Positions 34,350-42,859 of a stretch of 43,096 nucleotides of DNA are shown piece by piece. Below the pieces are notes generated by a model, which saw only the letters and a list, made by a program, of their open reading frames with translations, was not told where the DNA came from and searched no databases. Both the position numbers and the translations under genes were made by a program. Source of the DNA: Actinomycetes bacterium (GTDB lineage: Bacteria > Actinomycetota > Actinomycetes > Propionibacteriales > Propionibacteriaceae); contig JAEZYG010000001.1 in NCBI GenBank assembly GCA_023419175.1, forward strand, positions 1-43,096. Reading direction: 5' to 3'. Numbering within the stretch: the stretch's first letter is position 1; each line of letters opens with the position of its first letter.

Positions 34350-34560
34350 GATCTCTCCCTTCGTCGGTATGGATATCTCCACCCTAGTCGGGCGGGGCTC
34401 TCATACCGATAGCTACGGGACGATCATTTCTATATCGCGCTAAAAAGTGCAAGACGGTAGATATGAAAAGTCGGTAAATCAGAAAGGCTCTTGCTCAGTG
34501 TTGGGATGAATCACTTCTCCCGTTACGCTTGAAGGTGAAGAAAACCGTTGGAGGGATAAG

Positions 34561-35163
34561 ATGCGTATCGTATCTGCCGTAATTGTCGCTGGAATGTGCA
34601 CGGCAATGGTCGCCATGACAGGCTGCTCACCGCATAAGACTGGAGGGTTTACATCTGCTTCTCCCTCCGCTTCTACGCGTCCGTCTGTTTCAATGAGTGC
34701 CGCTCCCTCTGCATCTGCCCAGACGAGTGCATCTCTACCTGCGGAAGTTGCTGCCGTCTTTAGTGAAAATATCGGTGACTTTACGCGCTCTGCCGATCCG
34801 GCTGTCGATAGTTCCGGCGATCTGGCAAGCTACTATGAAGCCGCTCCGGACGATAAGACGAAGATTCGTCTCAACGTTTCGGTGGGAAGAGCTGAAAAAT
34901 ATGGAATCGAGCAGACTTCAGATGTTCAACCCGCCTATCAAAAGCTTTTTGAAACGTTAGACGGGAAGAATTTCCATTCCGATAACGGTGTTTATTGCGC
35001 TAGCGATATGACAGATACCGGTTTCGATGCCACCTGCGTTGGAGTCGATACCCACTATGTCATGGTGGTTTTCGGCAAAGCCACCCTTGGTGAAACAGAT
35101 GGAGCCTCTATCCGTTCTTTCGCCGCTGAATTTTGGAAATCAATCAAAGACAGCGAGAAATAG
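34561..35163 (+). CDS. Putative lipoprotein with Ser-rich linker
   Basis: 200 aa, not recognised. Signal peptide with lipobox AMTGC (Cys22), then about 35 residues rich in Ser, Ala and Pro, a common cell-wall spanning linker. The folded C-terminal part (about 65-200) holds two Cys (YCASDM, ATCVGVD) that may form a disulfide. GGAGGG precedes the ATG. Single gene, convergent with sixA, with only a small AGCTT/AAGCT hairpin after the stop. Confidence 0.75.
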   Translation: MRIVSAVIVAGMCTAMVAMTGCSPHKTGGFTSASPSASTRPSVSMSAAPSASAQTSASLPAEVAAVFSENIGDFTRSADPAVDSSGDLASYYEAAPDDKTKIRLNVSVGRAEKYGIEQTSDVQPAYQKLFETLDGKNFHSDNGVYCASDMTDTGFDATCVGVDTHYVMVVFGKATLGETDGASIRSFAAEFWKSIKDSEK

Positions 35164-35186
35164 GCTCGATAGCTTGAAAGCTGTCC

Positions 35187-35696
35187 CTAAGGATGCCAGG
35201 TACGCACCACGTGGGTATCCAGATCAGACAGATCCCCTTCAACAAATGCAGACCAGCTCTTATCAAGGGTGAATTCACTGAAGGTAGCCGTCGGGTAGAA
35301 GCAGCGCAAACGATCGGCATCGCGGTGGGATTCATTCCACGATAATTGGGATGCCAGGGCAGGAATTGTGGGAGCATGTCCAACTACCAGAAGAGTATTG
35401 ATCGTATCGTCGATCTCACTGATGCGCTGACATAGAGTTGATAGTCCACCGCTATAAAGAGAATCCATGAAATCGACATGAGGCGACCCGTCCTGCCGTG
35501 ACAAAGCCAGATTCTCCAGGGTTTGACGCGTTCGGATGGCAGACGAGCACAGCACCCATTCGATTCCGATGGTTCGTAAATGTTCACCCGCTTTCTTCGC
35601 CTGGACGATTCCTTCCTGAGTTAAGGGACGAGCCTTATCTCCACCTTCAGCGAAGGAAGCTGCTTGGGCATGGCGCATGATGATAAGACGATGCAT
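35187..35696 (-). CDS. sixA: SixA-type phosphohistidine phosphatase
   Basis: 169 aa, histidine phosphatase superfamily. The catalytic motif is MRHAQA (His9, a RHG variant), with SSAIRTRQTLE and a late VVGHAPTIPAL supplying the second catalytic His. SixA removes phosphate from histidine in signalling or PTS proteins; the actinobacterial target is not known. No ribosome binding site; TAGGCT lies exactly 6 nt before the ATG, a leaderless layout. Confidence 0.88.
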   Translation of the reverse strand: MHRLIIMRHAQAASFAEGGDKARPLTQEGIVQAKKAGEHLRTIGIEWVLCSSAIRTRQTLENLALSRQDGSPHVDFMDSLYSGGLSTLCQRISEIDDTINTLLVVGHAPTIPALASQLSWNESHRDADRLRCFYPTATFSEFTLDKSWSAFVEGDLSDLDTHVVRTWHP

Positions 35697-35702
35697 GAAG
35701 CC

Positions 35703-35708
35703 AGCCTA
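35703..35708 (-). promoter_or_regulatory. -10 of sixA (leaderless)
   Basis: Minus-strand TAGGCT, 6 nt before ATG 35696. No clear -35. Confidence 0.4.
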
Positions 35709-35753
35709 GCTGGAGAGGAGACGGTGAAGATAAAAGTTGGCTATCCTCCAAAG

Positions 35754-35781
35754 AAGAGATCGCACCGAAAGGTGAGCTCTT
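35754..35781 (+). repeat. Tetraloop hairpin before the fluC pair
   Basis: AAGAG-N4-CACC-GAAA-GGTG-AG-CTCTT forms an interrupted hairpin capped by a GNRA tetraloop, 19 nt before the first fluC start. Its role is unknown. It does not match the fluoride riboswitch core that I know (GGCGAUGGUGUUCGCC...). Confidence 0.4.
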
Positions 35782-35800
35782 TGAAAGAAGGGTGGTAGTC

Positions 35801-36205
35801 ATGGCGAGATCTACCGGTAGACGAAGATCTTTACTCTTATCGATCGATCAGAGAATAGCGGTGAGCTTTGCGATCATGATCGCAGGCATGATGGGGACGG
35901 CTTTGCGTTTCATCTGCGGACAGATCTTCAGTGCGGATATAGGGTTGTTGGTTGCCAATCTTGCTGGCTCTTTTCTACTCGGATATCTGCGTCCACGAGT
36001 TGATCGAATGACAATCTCATGGATAGCCCCCGCCATAACAGCGGGATTCTTAGGCTCCCTCACCTCCTATTCTGCGTTGGCTCAGATGGTGATCGCTCAC
36101 AGTGATATCTGCTACCTGATCGCTTCAACTCTATGTGGCCTTTGCTCTGTTTTCATCGGATACCGTCTCGGGATGGTCGTGACTGCCAAGGAGGAGGGGG
36201 AATGA
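35801..36205 (+). CDS. crcB: Fluoride channel subunit FluC/CrcB (first)
   Basis: 134 aa with four helices and a basic N-terminus. Family motifs are GMMGTALRF, NLAGSFLLGYL and GFLGSLTSYSA. Fluc channels export fluoride as dual-topology dimers; actinobacteria and firmicutes often have two adjacent genes of opposite topology that form a heterodimer, as expected here. ATG 35801 has AAGGG at fitting distance; the GTG at 35792 is too close to that site. The stop overlaps the next gene by 4 bp. Confidence 0.9.
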   Translation: MARSTGRRRSLLLSIDQRIAVSFAIMIAGMMGTALRFICGQIFSADIGLLVANLAGSFLLGYLRPRVDRMTISWIAPAITAGFLGSLTSYSALAQMVIAHSDICYLIASTLCGLCSVFIGYRLGMVVTAKEEGE

Positions 36206-36579
36206 TATGGCTGATCTGTATGGCTGGGGGAGTGGGAGCTGTCAGTCGCTATCATCTTGACCGAACGATTGAATCAGCCGTTGATAAGCGCATTCAGCGA
36301 TATCTGCTTCCCTATGGGACTCTTAGCGTCAATATCATCGGCTCATTTATCATCGGATTTATCACTGTCATAATGGACAACCCCGTCATGGCTATCATCA
36401 CCACTGGATTTTGCGGAGGTTTTACCACCTTTAGCACCTATTGCTGGCAGCTAGTCGAACAGATCTTACAAAGGCGCTCCTCGGCAGTTATCACCTACTG
36501 CTTGCTCACTTCATGCCTATGCTTATTTGCCGTGTGGTTGGGAATGAACTGTGCAGATCTCCTAGTCGCTTTCGTGTAG
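36202..36579 (+). CDS. crcB: Fluoride channel subunit FluC/CrcB (second)
   Basis: 125 aa. Motifs GGVGAVSRY, LSVNIIGSFIIGF and GFCGGFTTFSTYCWQ are closer to the consensus than in the first copy, including the TTFS pore phenylalanine motif; the first copy has LTSYS. ATG 36202 overlaps the previous stop (ATGA) and lies just after GGAGGGGG; the longer frame starting at 36133 reads the first gene out of frame and is rejected. Confidence 0.93.
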   Translation: MIWLICMAGGVGAVSRYHLDRTIESAVDKRIQRYLLPYGTLSVNIIGSFIIGFITVIMDNPVMAIITTGFCGGFTTFSTYCWQLVEQILQRRSSAVITYCLLTSCLCLFAVWLGMNCADLLVAFV

Positions 36580-36624
36580 AGATAGAGCGTGGAGGCAGGT
36601 TGTGATCTATGCGGAAAATCTAGG

Positions 36625-36658
36625 ACAAAGAAAAGGTGACGTCATATGACGTCACCTT
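36625..36658 (-). terminator. Intrinsic terminator of ppa
   Basis: A perfect 26-bp palindrome (36633-36658) built on TGACGTCATATGACGTCA. The minus strand continues TTTTCTTT. It lies 15 bp after the ppa stop. Confidence 0.85.
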
Positions 36659-36673
36659 GTGTACATCGATAGA

Positions 36674-37240
36674 TCACTGAAGATCTACCTTGTGATGCTC
36701 ATAGGGAGTGCCTTTGGCTCGCTCCATAGAGGCAAGAATTTCCTTTTCGGCAGCCTCTCGTCCCACCCAACGCGCGCCTTCAACCGACTTACCAGGTTCA
36801 AGATCCTTGTAGACGGTGAAGAAGTGCTCGATCTCCAAGAGAGTGAATTGGGCGATGGAGTCCAGGTCATCGATGTGATTGCGGCGGGTATCGGCCGTCG
36901 GAATGCACAAGACCTTATCGTCGCCACCCATCTCATCTTGCATCTGGAACATGCCGACAGCGCGACATTCAATCAGACAGCCAGGGAATGTGGGCTCAGC
37001 CAAGATGACCATGGCGTCAAGAGGGTCACCATCTTCACCGAGGGTGCCTTCAATAAATCCATAGTCATAGGGGTACTGCGTGGACGTAAAGAGAGTCCGG
37101 TCAAGACGGATACGACCGGTAATGTGGTCCATCTCGTACTTGTTCTTCGTGCCCCGGGGAATCTCGACTGTCATGTCAAATGTGATCCCGGCGCGTGGCG
37201 GATCATCTGGTATGCGTAAGTCGTCGATCAACGGAACCAT
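36674..37240 (-). CDS. ppa: Inorganic pyrophosphatase (family I)
   Basis: 188 aa. Hydrolyses pyrophosphate, pulling biosynthetic reactions forward. Conserved VEIPRGTKNKYEMD, YPYDYGFIEGTLGEDGDPLDAMV (landmarks DYGFI and GEDGDPLD) and DDKVLC. Actinobacterial enzymes usually begin near FDVTVEIPKG; here about 20 extra residues precede this. AAGG abuts the ATG at 37240, while TTG 37231 or ATG 37174 (no good ribosome site) are alternatives, so the exact start is uncertain. A TATAGT lies 12 nt before the ATG. Divergent from dacB, as in mycobacteria. Confidence 0.93.
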   Translation of the reverse strand: MVPLIDDLRIPDDPPRAGITFDMTVEIPRGTKNKYEMDHITGRIRLDRTLFTSTQYPYDYGFIEGTLGEDGDPLDAMVILAEPTFPGCLIECRAVGMFQMQDEMGGDDKVLCIPTADTRRNHIDDLDSIAQFTLLEIEHFFTVYKDLEPGKSVEGARWVGREAAEKEILASMERAKGTPYEHHKVDLQ

Positions 37241-37289
37241 CCTTAAGATTGAACTATATAGGTCAGGTTATCGTCTTTAAGGGGCATCA

Positions 37290-38702
37290 GTGCAATCTCG
37301 CGCGGGGTTTACGGTGAAAAAACATCGATTTCGAGTGCTCACGGTCATCTGTGCATCGATTTTGGCTTTTTCGGTAGCTGGTGCAACTATTGCAGCTTCT
37401 CGAATCCAATGGTTCAATCCCCACGGACAAGCCGAGATCGATCCGTCAGTGCTCCAATCCTTGCAGCCTGAATTCGACCGCTTAGGTCATGGACTGGTCG
37501 CAGCCAGTGACGAGCTGACCTCTCCGCCATTGAACGCTCAAGCTATTGAACAGATCATAAACGCCCATCGTCCTTCAGATTCCGCTCGATACGCAATGGC
37601 GATCTCCAGTATCGATAGCGACAGTTTGATCTATGGGAATGACGCTGAACCCCCGCTGACTCCTGCATCTACAATGAAGATCATCACGGCGATTGCCGCT
37701 ATTCACCAGCTCGGTGCCGATCACCGCTTGAGCACCACTACCGCTTTGAACGATAACGGAGATCTCATTCTTGTCGGGGGAGGGGATCCCCTCTTGGCTT
37801 CGTCTGCTGAGGCTTATCCTTGGCGAGATTATGTCCAGGTGAGCAATATGGACGACCTTGCCGATTCAACCGTCCGTTCCCTCAATGAACGCTCCATCGC
37901 TCGAGTCACTCTTGGCTATGACTCTTCGGCCTTCGGATCTCAGATGTGGCATCCAGATTGGGATCCGCTTGATCGTGTTTTCGTCGCTCCGATCAGCTCG
38001 TTGAGCGTAGACGAAGGAGCCGGAGCCAATGGCCTAGACGATCCTGCAATCAAAGCATGTGAGATTTTTGCGCAAAAATTGCGCGATCGTGGAATTGAGG
38101 TTCATCTTGGAGGGGCGATGTCATCTGCAGGAGCTACAACCATTGCCGAGATCTCCTCTGCGCGTATCGGTGTTCTTGTCCAAGAAATGCTCTTTCATTC
38201 CGACAATTACATTGCCGATATGCTCTATCGCCTGGTGGCATCTGCGCGTGGGAAAGAGCCGACCTTTGAAGGGGGAGCTCACAGTGTGCAAGAGATCTGT
38301 GAAGAATTGGGAATTTGGGATGAGCGAGCCGTCTTGGTAGACGGATCTGGGCTTTCGACTAATAACCGTCTCACAGCTGCCATGTTGACTCGTGCCATCC
38401 GGCATATCCTTGAGAATAAATCGCTAAGATTCGTCGCTGAAGCTATGCCGACAAGCGCTTCTACTGGAACTTTACGCTCTCGCTTTGCTGCTGAGGACGC
38501 CCAGCAAGGCAGGGGAGATATCCGGGCTAAGACGGGTAGTTTAAGTAATGTGTCCTCATTGGCAGGCTATCTGGTCACCAACGATCATGCTGTCATCGTC
38601 TTTGCTCTTATCGTCAACGATTTCCCCGATAGCTCAGATCCGCGATCGTGGCTCGATAGGGTCAGCGCAGAATTGGCTGGATGTCACTGCGCTCAAGGGT
38701 GA
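37290..38702 (+). CDS. dacB: D-alanyl-D-alanine carboxypeptidase/endopeptidase (PBP4 type)
   Basis: 470 aa, S13 family. An N-terminal signal anchor (about 16-36) leads to an exported penicillin-binding fold with all three motifs: SxxK in PASTMKI, SxN in HSDNYIADML, and KTG in RAKTGSLSN. It trims peptidoglycan side chains or cross-links. GTG 37290 follows AAGGGG by 6 nt. First gene of the plus-strand run; its neighbours ppa and tilS match the order in mycobacteria. Confidence 0.94.
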   Translation: MQSRAGFTVKKHRFRVLTVICASILAFSVAGATIAASRIQWFNPHGQAEIDPSVLQSLQPEFDRLGHGLVAASDELTSPPLNAQAIEQIINAHRPSDSARYAMAISSIDSDSLIYGNDAEPPLTPASTMKIITAIAAIHQLGADHRLSTTTALNDNGDLILVGGGDPLLASSAEAYPWRDYVQVSNMDDLADSTVRSLNERSIARVTLGYDSSAFGSQMWHPDWDPLDRVFVAPISSLSVDEGAGANGLDDPAIKACEIFAQKLRDRGIEVHLGGAMSSAGATTIAEISSARIGVLVQEMLFHSDNYIADMLYRLVASARGKEPTFEGGAHSVQEICEELGIWDERAVLVDGSGLSTNNRLTAAMLTRAIRHILENKSLRFVAEAMPTSASTGTLRSRFAAEDAQQGRGDIRAKTGSLSNVSSLAGYLVTNDHAVIVFALIVNDFPDSSDPRSWLDRVSAELAGCHCAQG

Positions 38703-38783
38703 TCGGATCGTAACGATGAGAATGAATCGATGGCGAATAGGAGAGATATCTTTATCCCCGTTAGATGAGATGTGGGGGGAATA

Positions 38784-39845
38784 ATGGCATATCGGGAACT
38801 TTCTTTAGCATCTTTGACTGTTGTCCAAGAGGTGGAAAAATCCGCTCGCTCCCTTCTCGATAGGGGATATGGAGACAATGATCCGGTTAGAATCGGCTGC
38901 TCTGGTGGAGCGGATTCGATGGCGTTGACTGCCGCCATCTCCTATCTGATTCGTCGTGGACGGTGGTCTTTAGGAGATGTCGATGTGGTCGTTGTCGATC
39001 ATCAGCTTCAGGCAAACAGCGATCAGATCAGTCGTGATGTTGCTGAGCGTATCCGTCTTTTAGGATGTGAAGTGACCATCGCCACAGTAGAAGTCAACGC
39101 TCAAGGACAAGGCATCGAAGCTGCAGCGAGACAGGCTCGCTATCAGGCTCTCTTTAGCTCAAAAGGGCAAGAGGACAATATCTCCGATAATCTCGATCTG
39201 CCCTCACGGATCGTGGCGACAGCTCACACGATGAACGATCAGGCTGAAACCGTCCTCATGGGATTGGGACGAGGCTCAGGTATCCGTTCCATGAGCGGCA
39301 TGGCTGAATTTACAGAATTTAATATCGGCGATCTAAACCTTGATTCTGGAATTTCTTACCGAGGTTATCTATGGCGTCCGCTTTTGAATGTGACGCGGGA
39401 AAATACCCGTCAAGCCTGTAAAGATTGGGGGATAGAGATCTGGGATGATCCCCATAATCTATGTGAAGATTTCACACGGGTTCAGGTAAGGAATCGGGTC
39501 ATTCCCGCTTTGGAAGAATGCTTCGGCTCATCTGTCATCGAATCCCTCAGCCGGACAGCAGCGATGGCGCGATGCGATGCGGACGAATTGGACGCCCAAG
39601 CAAGACGTCTGCCTATCGATCAGGATCGTTTACCCATAGATAAGGTGATAGATCTTCCCATAGCGATTGGGGATCGCATCATACGCAGATGGGTGATCTC
39701 GGTGGGGGCAGACCAACCAAGCTATCACCATATTCAAATGGTGAGATCTCTGATTGACCATTGGCATGGACAAGGCCCTATCCCCTTACCAGGGGGGATA
39801 AAGATCAAACGTGTAAAACGTTTTCTCCTTGTGGAAAATGGATAG
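38784..39845 (+). CDS. tilS: tRNA(Ile)-lysidine synthase
   Basis: 353 aa. Adds lysine to C34 of tRNA-Ile(CAU) so that it reads AUA. The PP-loop CSGGADSMAL (SGGADS at 40-45) is intact, followed by VVDHQLQ and ATAHTMNDQAETVLMGLGRGSG (landmark NDQAET), typical of TilS. The C-terminal half is the short actinobacterial form. ATG 38784 follows GGGGGGA; the GTG at 38772 lies within that site. Confidence 0.94.
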   Translation: MAYRELSLASLTVVQEVEKSARSLLDRGYGDNDPVRIGCSGGADSMALTAAISYLIRRGRWSLGDVDVVVVDHQLQANSDQISRDVAERIRLLGCEVTIATVEVNAQGQGIEAAARQARYQALFSSKGQEDNISDNLDLPSRIVATAHTMNDQAETVLMGLGRGSGIRSMSGMAEFTEFNIGDLNLDSGISYRGYLWRPLLNVTRENTRQACKDWGIEIWDDPHNLCEDFTRVQVRNRVIPALEECFGSSVIESLSRTAAMARCDADELDAQARRLPIDQDRLPIDKVIDLPIAIGDRIIRRWVISVGADQPSYHHIQMVRSLIDHWHGQGPIPLPGGIKIKRVKRFLLVENG

Positions 39846-39876
39846 ACCATGCCTGCTCTTTGACTCGCCAGTGCGC

Positions 39877-39882
39877 TAGAGT
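39877..39882 (+). promoter_or_regulatory. Candidate -10 of hpt (leaderless)
   Basis: TAGAGT followed by exactly 6 nt and the GTG of hpt. No good -35 at standard spacing. Confidence 0.35.
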
Positions 39883-39888
39883 GGCAGA

Positions 39889-40443
39889 GTGGATGCAGCA
39901 GATATCTCCCAAGACTTTGAACGCGTTTTACTCACTTCCGATGAACTCTCCCGTAGGGTGGACGAGATCGCAGCATTGATCGATCGTGATTATGAAGGTA
40001 AAGACCTTCTGCTCGTCGGTGTTCTCAACGGAGCCATGATGGTCATGTCCGATCTGACCAGAGCCATGAAATCCCATTGCTCAATCGATTGGATGGCTAT
40101 CTCTTCCTATGGATCGGGCACCCAATCGTCCGGTGTTGTACGCATTCTTAAAGATCTCACTACCGATATTCATGGACGTGATGTGCTGATCGTCGAAGAT
40201 ATCGTCGATTCGGGTTTGACCTTGAGCTATCTGGAGAAGAATCTGCGATCACGTGGAGTGGCTTCCTTGAAGATCATGACCATGTTCCGCAAACCTGAGG
40301 CGTTGACTACCGATGTGGAAGTGTCCTATGTCGGTTTTGATCTGCCCAATGAATTCGTTGTCGGCTACGGTTTGGATTATGCGGGCAAATATCGCAATCT
40401 GCGCGATGTTGTCACTCTTGCCCCTCACGTCTACGCTTCCTGA
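39889..40443 (+). CDS. hpt: Hypoxanthine phosphoribosyltransferase
   Basis: 184 aa. Salvages hypoxanthine and guanine with PRPP. The PRPP motif VEDIVDSGLTL (about residues 101-111) and the DLLLVGVLNGA and YVGFDLPNEFVVGYGLDYAGKYR (landmark GYGLDYAG) motifs are intact. GTG start without a ribosome site. In most actinobacteria ftsH follows hpt; here folE follows 15 bp after the stop. Confidence 0.95.
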   Translation: MDAADISQDFERVLLTSDELSRRVDEIAALIDRDYEGKDLLLVGVLNGAMMVMSDLTRAMKSHCSIDWMAISSYGSGTQSSGVVRILKDLTTDIHGRDVLIVEDIVDSGLTLSYLEKNLRSRGVASLKIMTMFRKPEALTTDVEVSYVGFDLPNEFVVGYGLDYAGKYRNLRDVVTLAPHVYAS

Positions 40444-40458
40444 TTCTGGGGGAGAACT

Positions 40459-41028
40459 GTGGCTATCGACCATGCAGGTGTTGAGGCAGCTGTCTATCAA
40501 TTCCTTGTCGCTATAGGTGAAGATCCGAACAGAGATGGGCTGATAGATACCCCTTCGCGGGTAGCTCGCGCTGTCGAGGAATTATTCGGCGGAATCGATC
40601 AGGATCCGGCTGAACTTCTGTCCACCACATTCGATGTCTGCCACGAAGAGATGGTGATCGTGAAGGATATAGATGTGCGCAGCTTCTGTGAACATCATCT
40701 TCTCCCTTTCTGTGGACGAGCTCACATCGCCTATATCCCTCCCGAAGGCGGAAGAGTGCCTGGATTGAGCAAGATCGCTCGTTTGGTCGATCTCTATGCG
40801 AAACGTCTACAGGTTCAAGAGCGTCTCACCACTCAAATTGCAGAAGCGATGGTTGAGCATCTTAAAGTCAAAGGAGTGCTGGTCTGTGTGGAGTGTGAGC
40901 ATTTCTGCATGACGATTCGTGGAGTCCGTAAACCGGGAAGTGTGACTGTGACTTCTGCAGTGCGCGGCTGTCTGCGCAACCCTGCAACGAGAGCTGAAGC
41001 GATGAGTCTGATCGGGATGAGATCGTGA
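40459..41028 (+). CDS. folE: GTP cyclohydrolase I (FolE1 type)
   Basis: 189 aa. First step of folate synthesis: GTP to dihydroneopterin triphosphate. Zinc ligands are Cys77 and His80 (SFCEHHLLPF) and Cys150 (EHFCMTIRGV). The segments GRVPGLSKIARLVD and QVQERLTTQIA are hallmark. GTG start with GGGGGAG just upstream. Its stop overlaps the folP start (GTGA). Confidence 0.96.
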   Translation: MAIDHAGVEAAVYQFLVAIGEDPNRDGLIDTPSRVARAVEELFGGIDQDPAELLSTTFDVCHEEMVIVKDIDVRSFCEHHLLPFCGRAHIAYIPPEGGRVPGLSKIARLVDLYAKRLQVQERLTTQIAEAMVEHLKVKGVLVCVECEHFCMTIRGVRKPGSVTVTSAVRGCLRNPATRAEAMSLIGMRS

Positions 41029-41816
41029 AAACTTTATTGATGGGTGTGCTCAACTGCACTCCAGATTCTTTCTCTGATGGTGGTCGATATGACGATTACC
41101 AAAGCGCTATCGCACATGGATTGCAGATGATTGACCAGGGCGCTGATCTGATCGATATTGGAGGGGAATCAACTCGACCAGGAGCTCAGCGTCCCAGCGC
41201 TGCTGAGGAGATTGCGCGGGTCATTCCAGTGATCGAATCCCTCAGCTCTCACAGCGTCATCAGCGTCGATACGATGAGAGCTGAGGTCGCTTCAAAAGCG
41301 ATTGAGGCAGGAGCGCAGATTATCAATGATGTATCGGGAGGGTTGGCAGATCCTCAGATGCTCGATCTGATCGCTCAATCGGATGTGGACTATATCTGTC
41401 AGCATTGGCGTGGTTTTGGCCATGAGATGATTCACCGAACCGGCTATGACAATGTCGTAGACGAGATGATCTCAGAGCTTAATCAACGCGTTGAGGCGGC
41501 GATCAATGCGGGGATTGAAGAAGAACGCATCATCATCGATCCCGGTTTAGGATTTGCAAAAGAGGCTTTCCACGATTGGGAGATCTTGCGCCAACTCGAC
41601 CGTCTACATACCTTCAATATGCGCATCTTGATCGGGGCATCTCGAAAGCGTTTTATTGGAGCTTTGCTCTGTCGAGAAAATCCATGTGAGCGAGATGCGG
41701 GGACAGCTGCCATCACGGCATGGTGTCAACTCCATGGAATATGGGCGGTGCGCACTCATGAAATTTGTGCCAATCGGGATACTCTCGATGTCACCGCTCA
41801 TCTGATGAGCGCTTAA
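41025..41816 (+). CDS. folP: Dihydropteroate synthase
   Basis: 263 aa. Condenses the pterin pyrophosphate with p-aminobenzoate; the target of sulfonamides. TIM-barrel motifs MGVLNCTPDSFSDGG, DIGGESTRPGA, INDVSGG, IIDPGLGFAK and GASRKRFIG are all present. GTG start inside the folE stop. A 61-bp gap follows before folB, which seems to have its own promoter. Confidence 0.96.
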   Translation: MKTLLMGVLNCTPDSFSDGGRYDDYQSAIAHGLQMIDQGADLIDIGGESTRPGAQRPSAAEEIARVIPVIESLSSHSVISVDTMRAEVASKAIEAGAQIINDVSGGLADPQMLDLIAQSDVDYICQHWRGFGHEMIHRTGYDNVVDEMISELNQRVEAAINAGIEEERIIIDPGLGFAKEAFHDWEILRQLDRLHTFNMRILIGASRKRFIGALLCRENPCERDAGTAAITAWCQLHGIWAVRTHEICANRDTLDVTAHLMSA

Positions 41817-41865
41817 TTCTTTATCGGTACGATGCCTAAAAGATGTTTTAGCTAAGCAATGTCGC

Positions 41866-41871
41866 TAATCT
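41866..41871 (+). promoter_or_regulatory. Candidate -10 of folB-folK (leaderless)
   Basis: TAATCT, then 6 nt, then ATG 41878. Suggests an internal promoter after folP. The -35 is weak. Confidence 0.4.
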
Positions 41872-41877
41872 TCCGAT

Positions 41878-42237
41878 ATGGAAGAAGGCATGGTGAATAT
41901 ATCTCTACGCGGGATATCGGGCTATGGGAATCACGGCGTTTACCAAGCGGAACGCGATGAAGGTCAGATTTTCATTGCAGATATCGATATATGGATTCCA
42001 GAACCTGTAGACGATGATGTGAGTACGACGGCAGATTATTCGCATATTGCTGCGCAGGTCGTTGAACTGATCGAATCCGATCCTGTGAATCTTATAGAAA
42101 CCCTCGCTGCGCGTATTGCTGATCGGATTCTCAATGATCTTGAAACTGGGAGTGTGCGCGTCTGTGTTCATAAACCTCAAGCTCCCATAGCGGTTCATTT
42201 TGACGATGTTTCGGTAACGGTGATGAGGAGAAAATGA
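41878..42237 (+). CDS. folB: Dihydroneopterin aldolase
   Basis: 119 aa. Cleaves dihydroneopterin to hydroxymethyl-dihydropterin. The GYGNHGVYQAERDEGQIFIADI stretch (landmarks GNHGV and ERDEGQ) and the late VCVHKPQAPI are typical of FolB. ATG 41878 is supported by the -10-like TAATCT 6 nt upstream; ATG 41890 or GTG 41893, after AAGAAGG, are alternatives. The stop overlaps the folK ATG (ATGA). Confidence 0.93.
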   Translation: MEEGMVNISLRGISGYGNHGVYQAERDEGQIFIADIDIWIPEPVDDDVSTTADYSHIAAQVVELIESDPVNLIETLAARIADRILNDLETGSVRVCVHKPQAPIAVHFDDVSVTVMRRK

Positions 42238-42800
42238 AGGAAGGGAACGTGATTATTGATCGCAATTGTTGCTTAGAAAAATTTGCTTACACCCTTGTCC
42301 TTTCTCTCGGATCAAATATGGGGCCGTCTGCTGAGATCTTGCAATCGGCGGTAGATGCTCTGTCTACGACGCCACATTTTGCTCTTACAGCTTGTTCTTC
42401 GGTCTATCTGACGAAACCCGTTGGGGATGTGGAACAAGATGATTTCTATAACATTGTTTTGATCATTCGAACAGATCTGGAAGTTCATGCCGTCTTGGAA
42501 AGATGTCAAGCTATTGAGAATTCTTTTGGACGGGTGCGCGATCCTCAACGTCCTCATGGTCCAAGGACTTTGGATATAGATCTGATTTACTCAGATGGAA
42601 TGATGTATGAGGACGAAAAATTAACATTGCCTCATCCTCGTGCTCATGAGCGAGCCTTCGTATTAGTTCCATGGCAAGAAATTAATCCTCAAGCTCGTTT
42701 ACCTCAAGGAAGAATATCGGATCTTCTTTCCTGCCTCGATAGTGCAGATGTTCGTCCAGCAAATTTCTCAATTATCTGGACGCAGTCGCTTGAAAATTAA
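42234..42800 (+). CDS. folK: Hydroxymethyl-dihydropterin pyrophosphokinase (HPPK)
   Basis: 188 aa. Transfers pyrophosphate from ATP to the pterin ahead of FolP. Motifs are LSLGSNMGPSAE, SSVYLTKPVGDVEQDDFYN (landmark DFYN), and RPHGPRTLDIDLIY with the magnesium-binding DIDL. About 17 residues precede the usual start; a GTG at 42249 with AAGGAAGGG before it could be the true start. Last fol gene, 59 bp before lsr2. Confidence 0.94.
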   Translation: MKEGNVIIDRNCCLEKFAYTLVLSLGSNMGPSAEILQSAVDALSTTPHFALTACSSVYLTKPVGDVEQDDFYNIVLIIRTDLEVHAVLERCQAIENSFGRVRDPQRPHGPRTLDIDLIYSDGMMYEDEKLTLPHPRAHERAFVLVPWQEINPQARLPQGRISDLLSCLDSADVRPANFSIIWTQSLEN

Positions 42801-42859
42801 CCTCTTCATTGTTTTACTATTGAAATAGAAATTCTTATTTTGCAAATCAAGGAGGAAAA

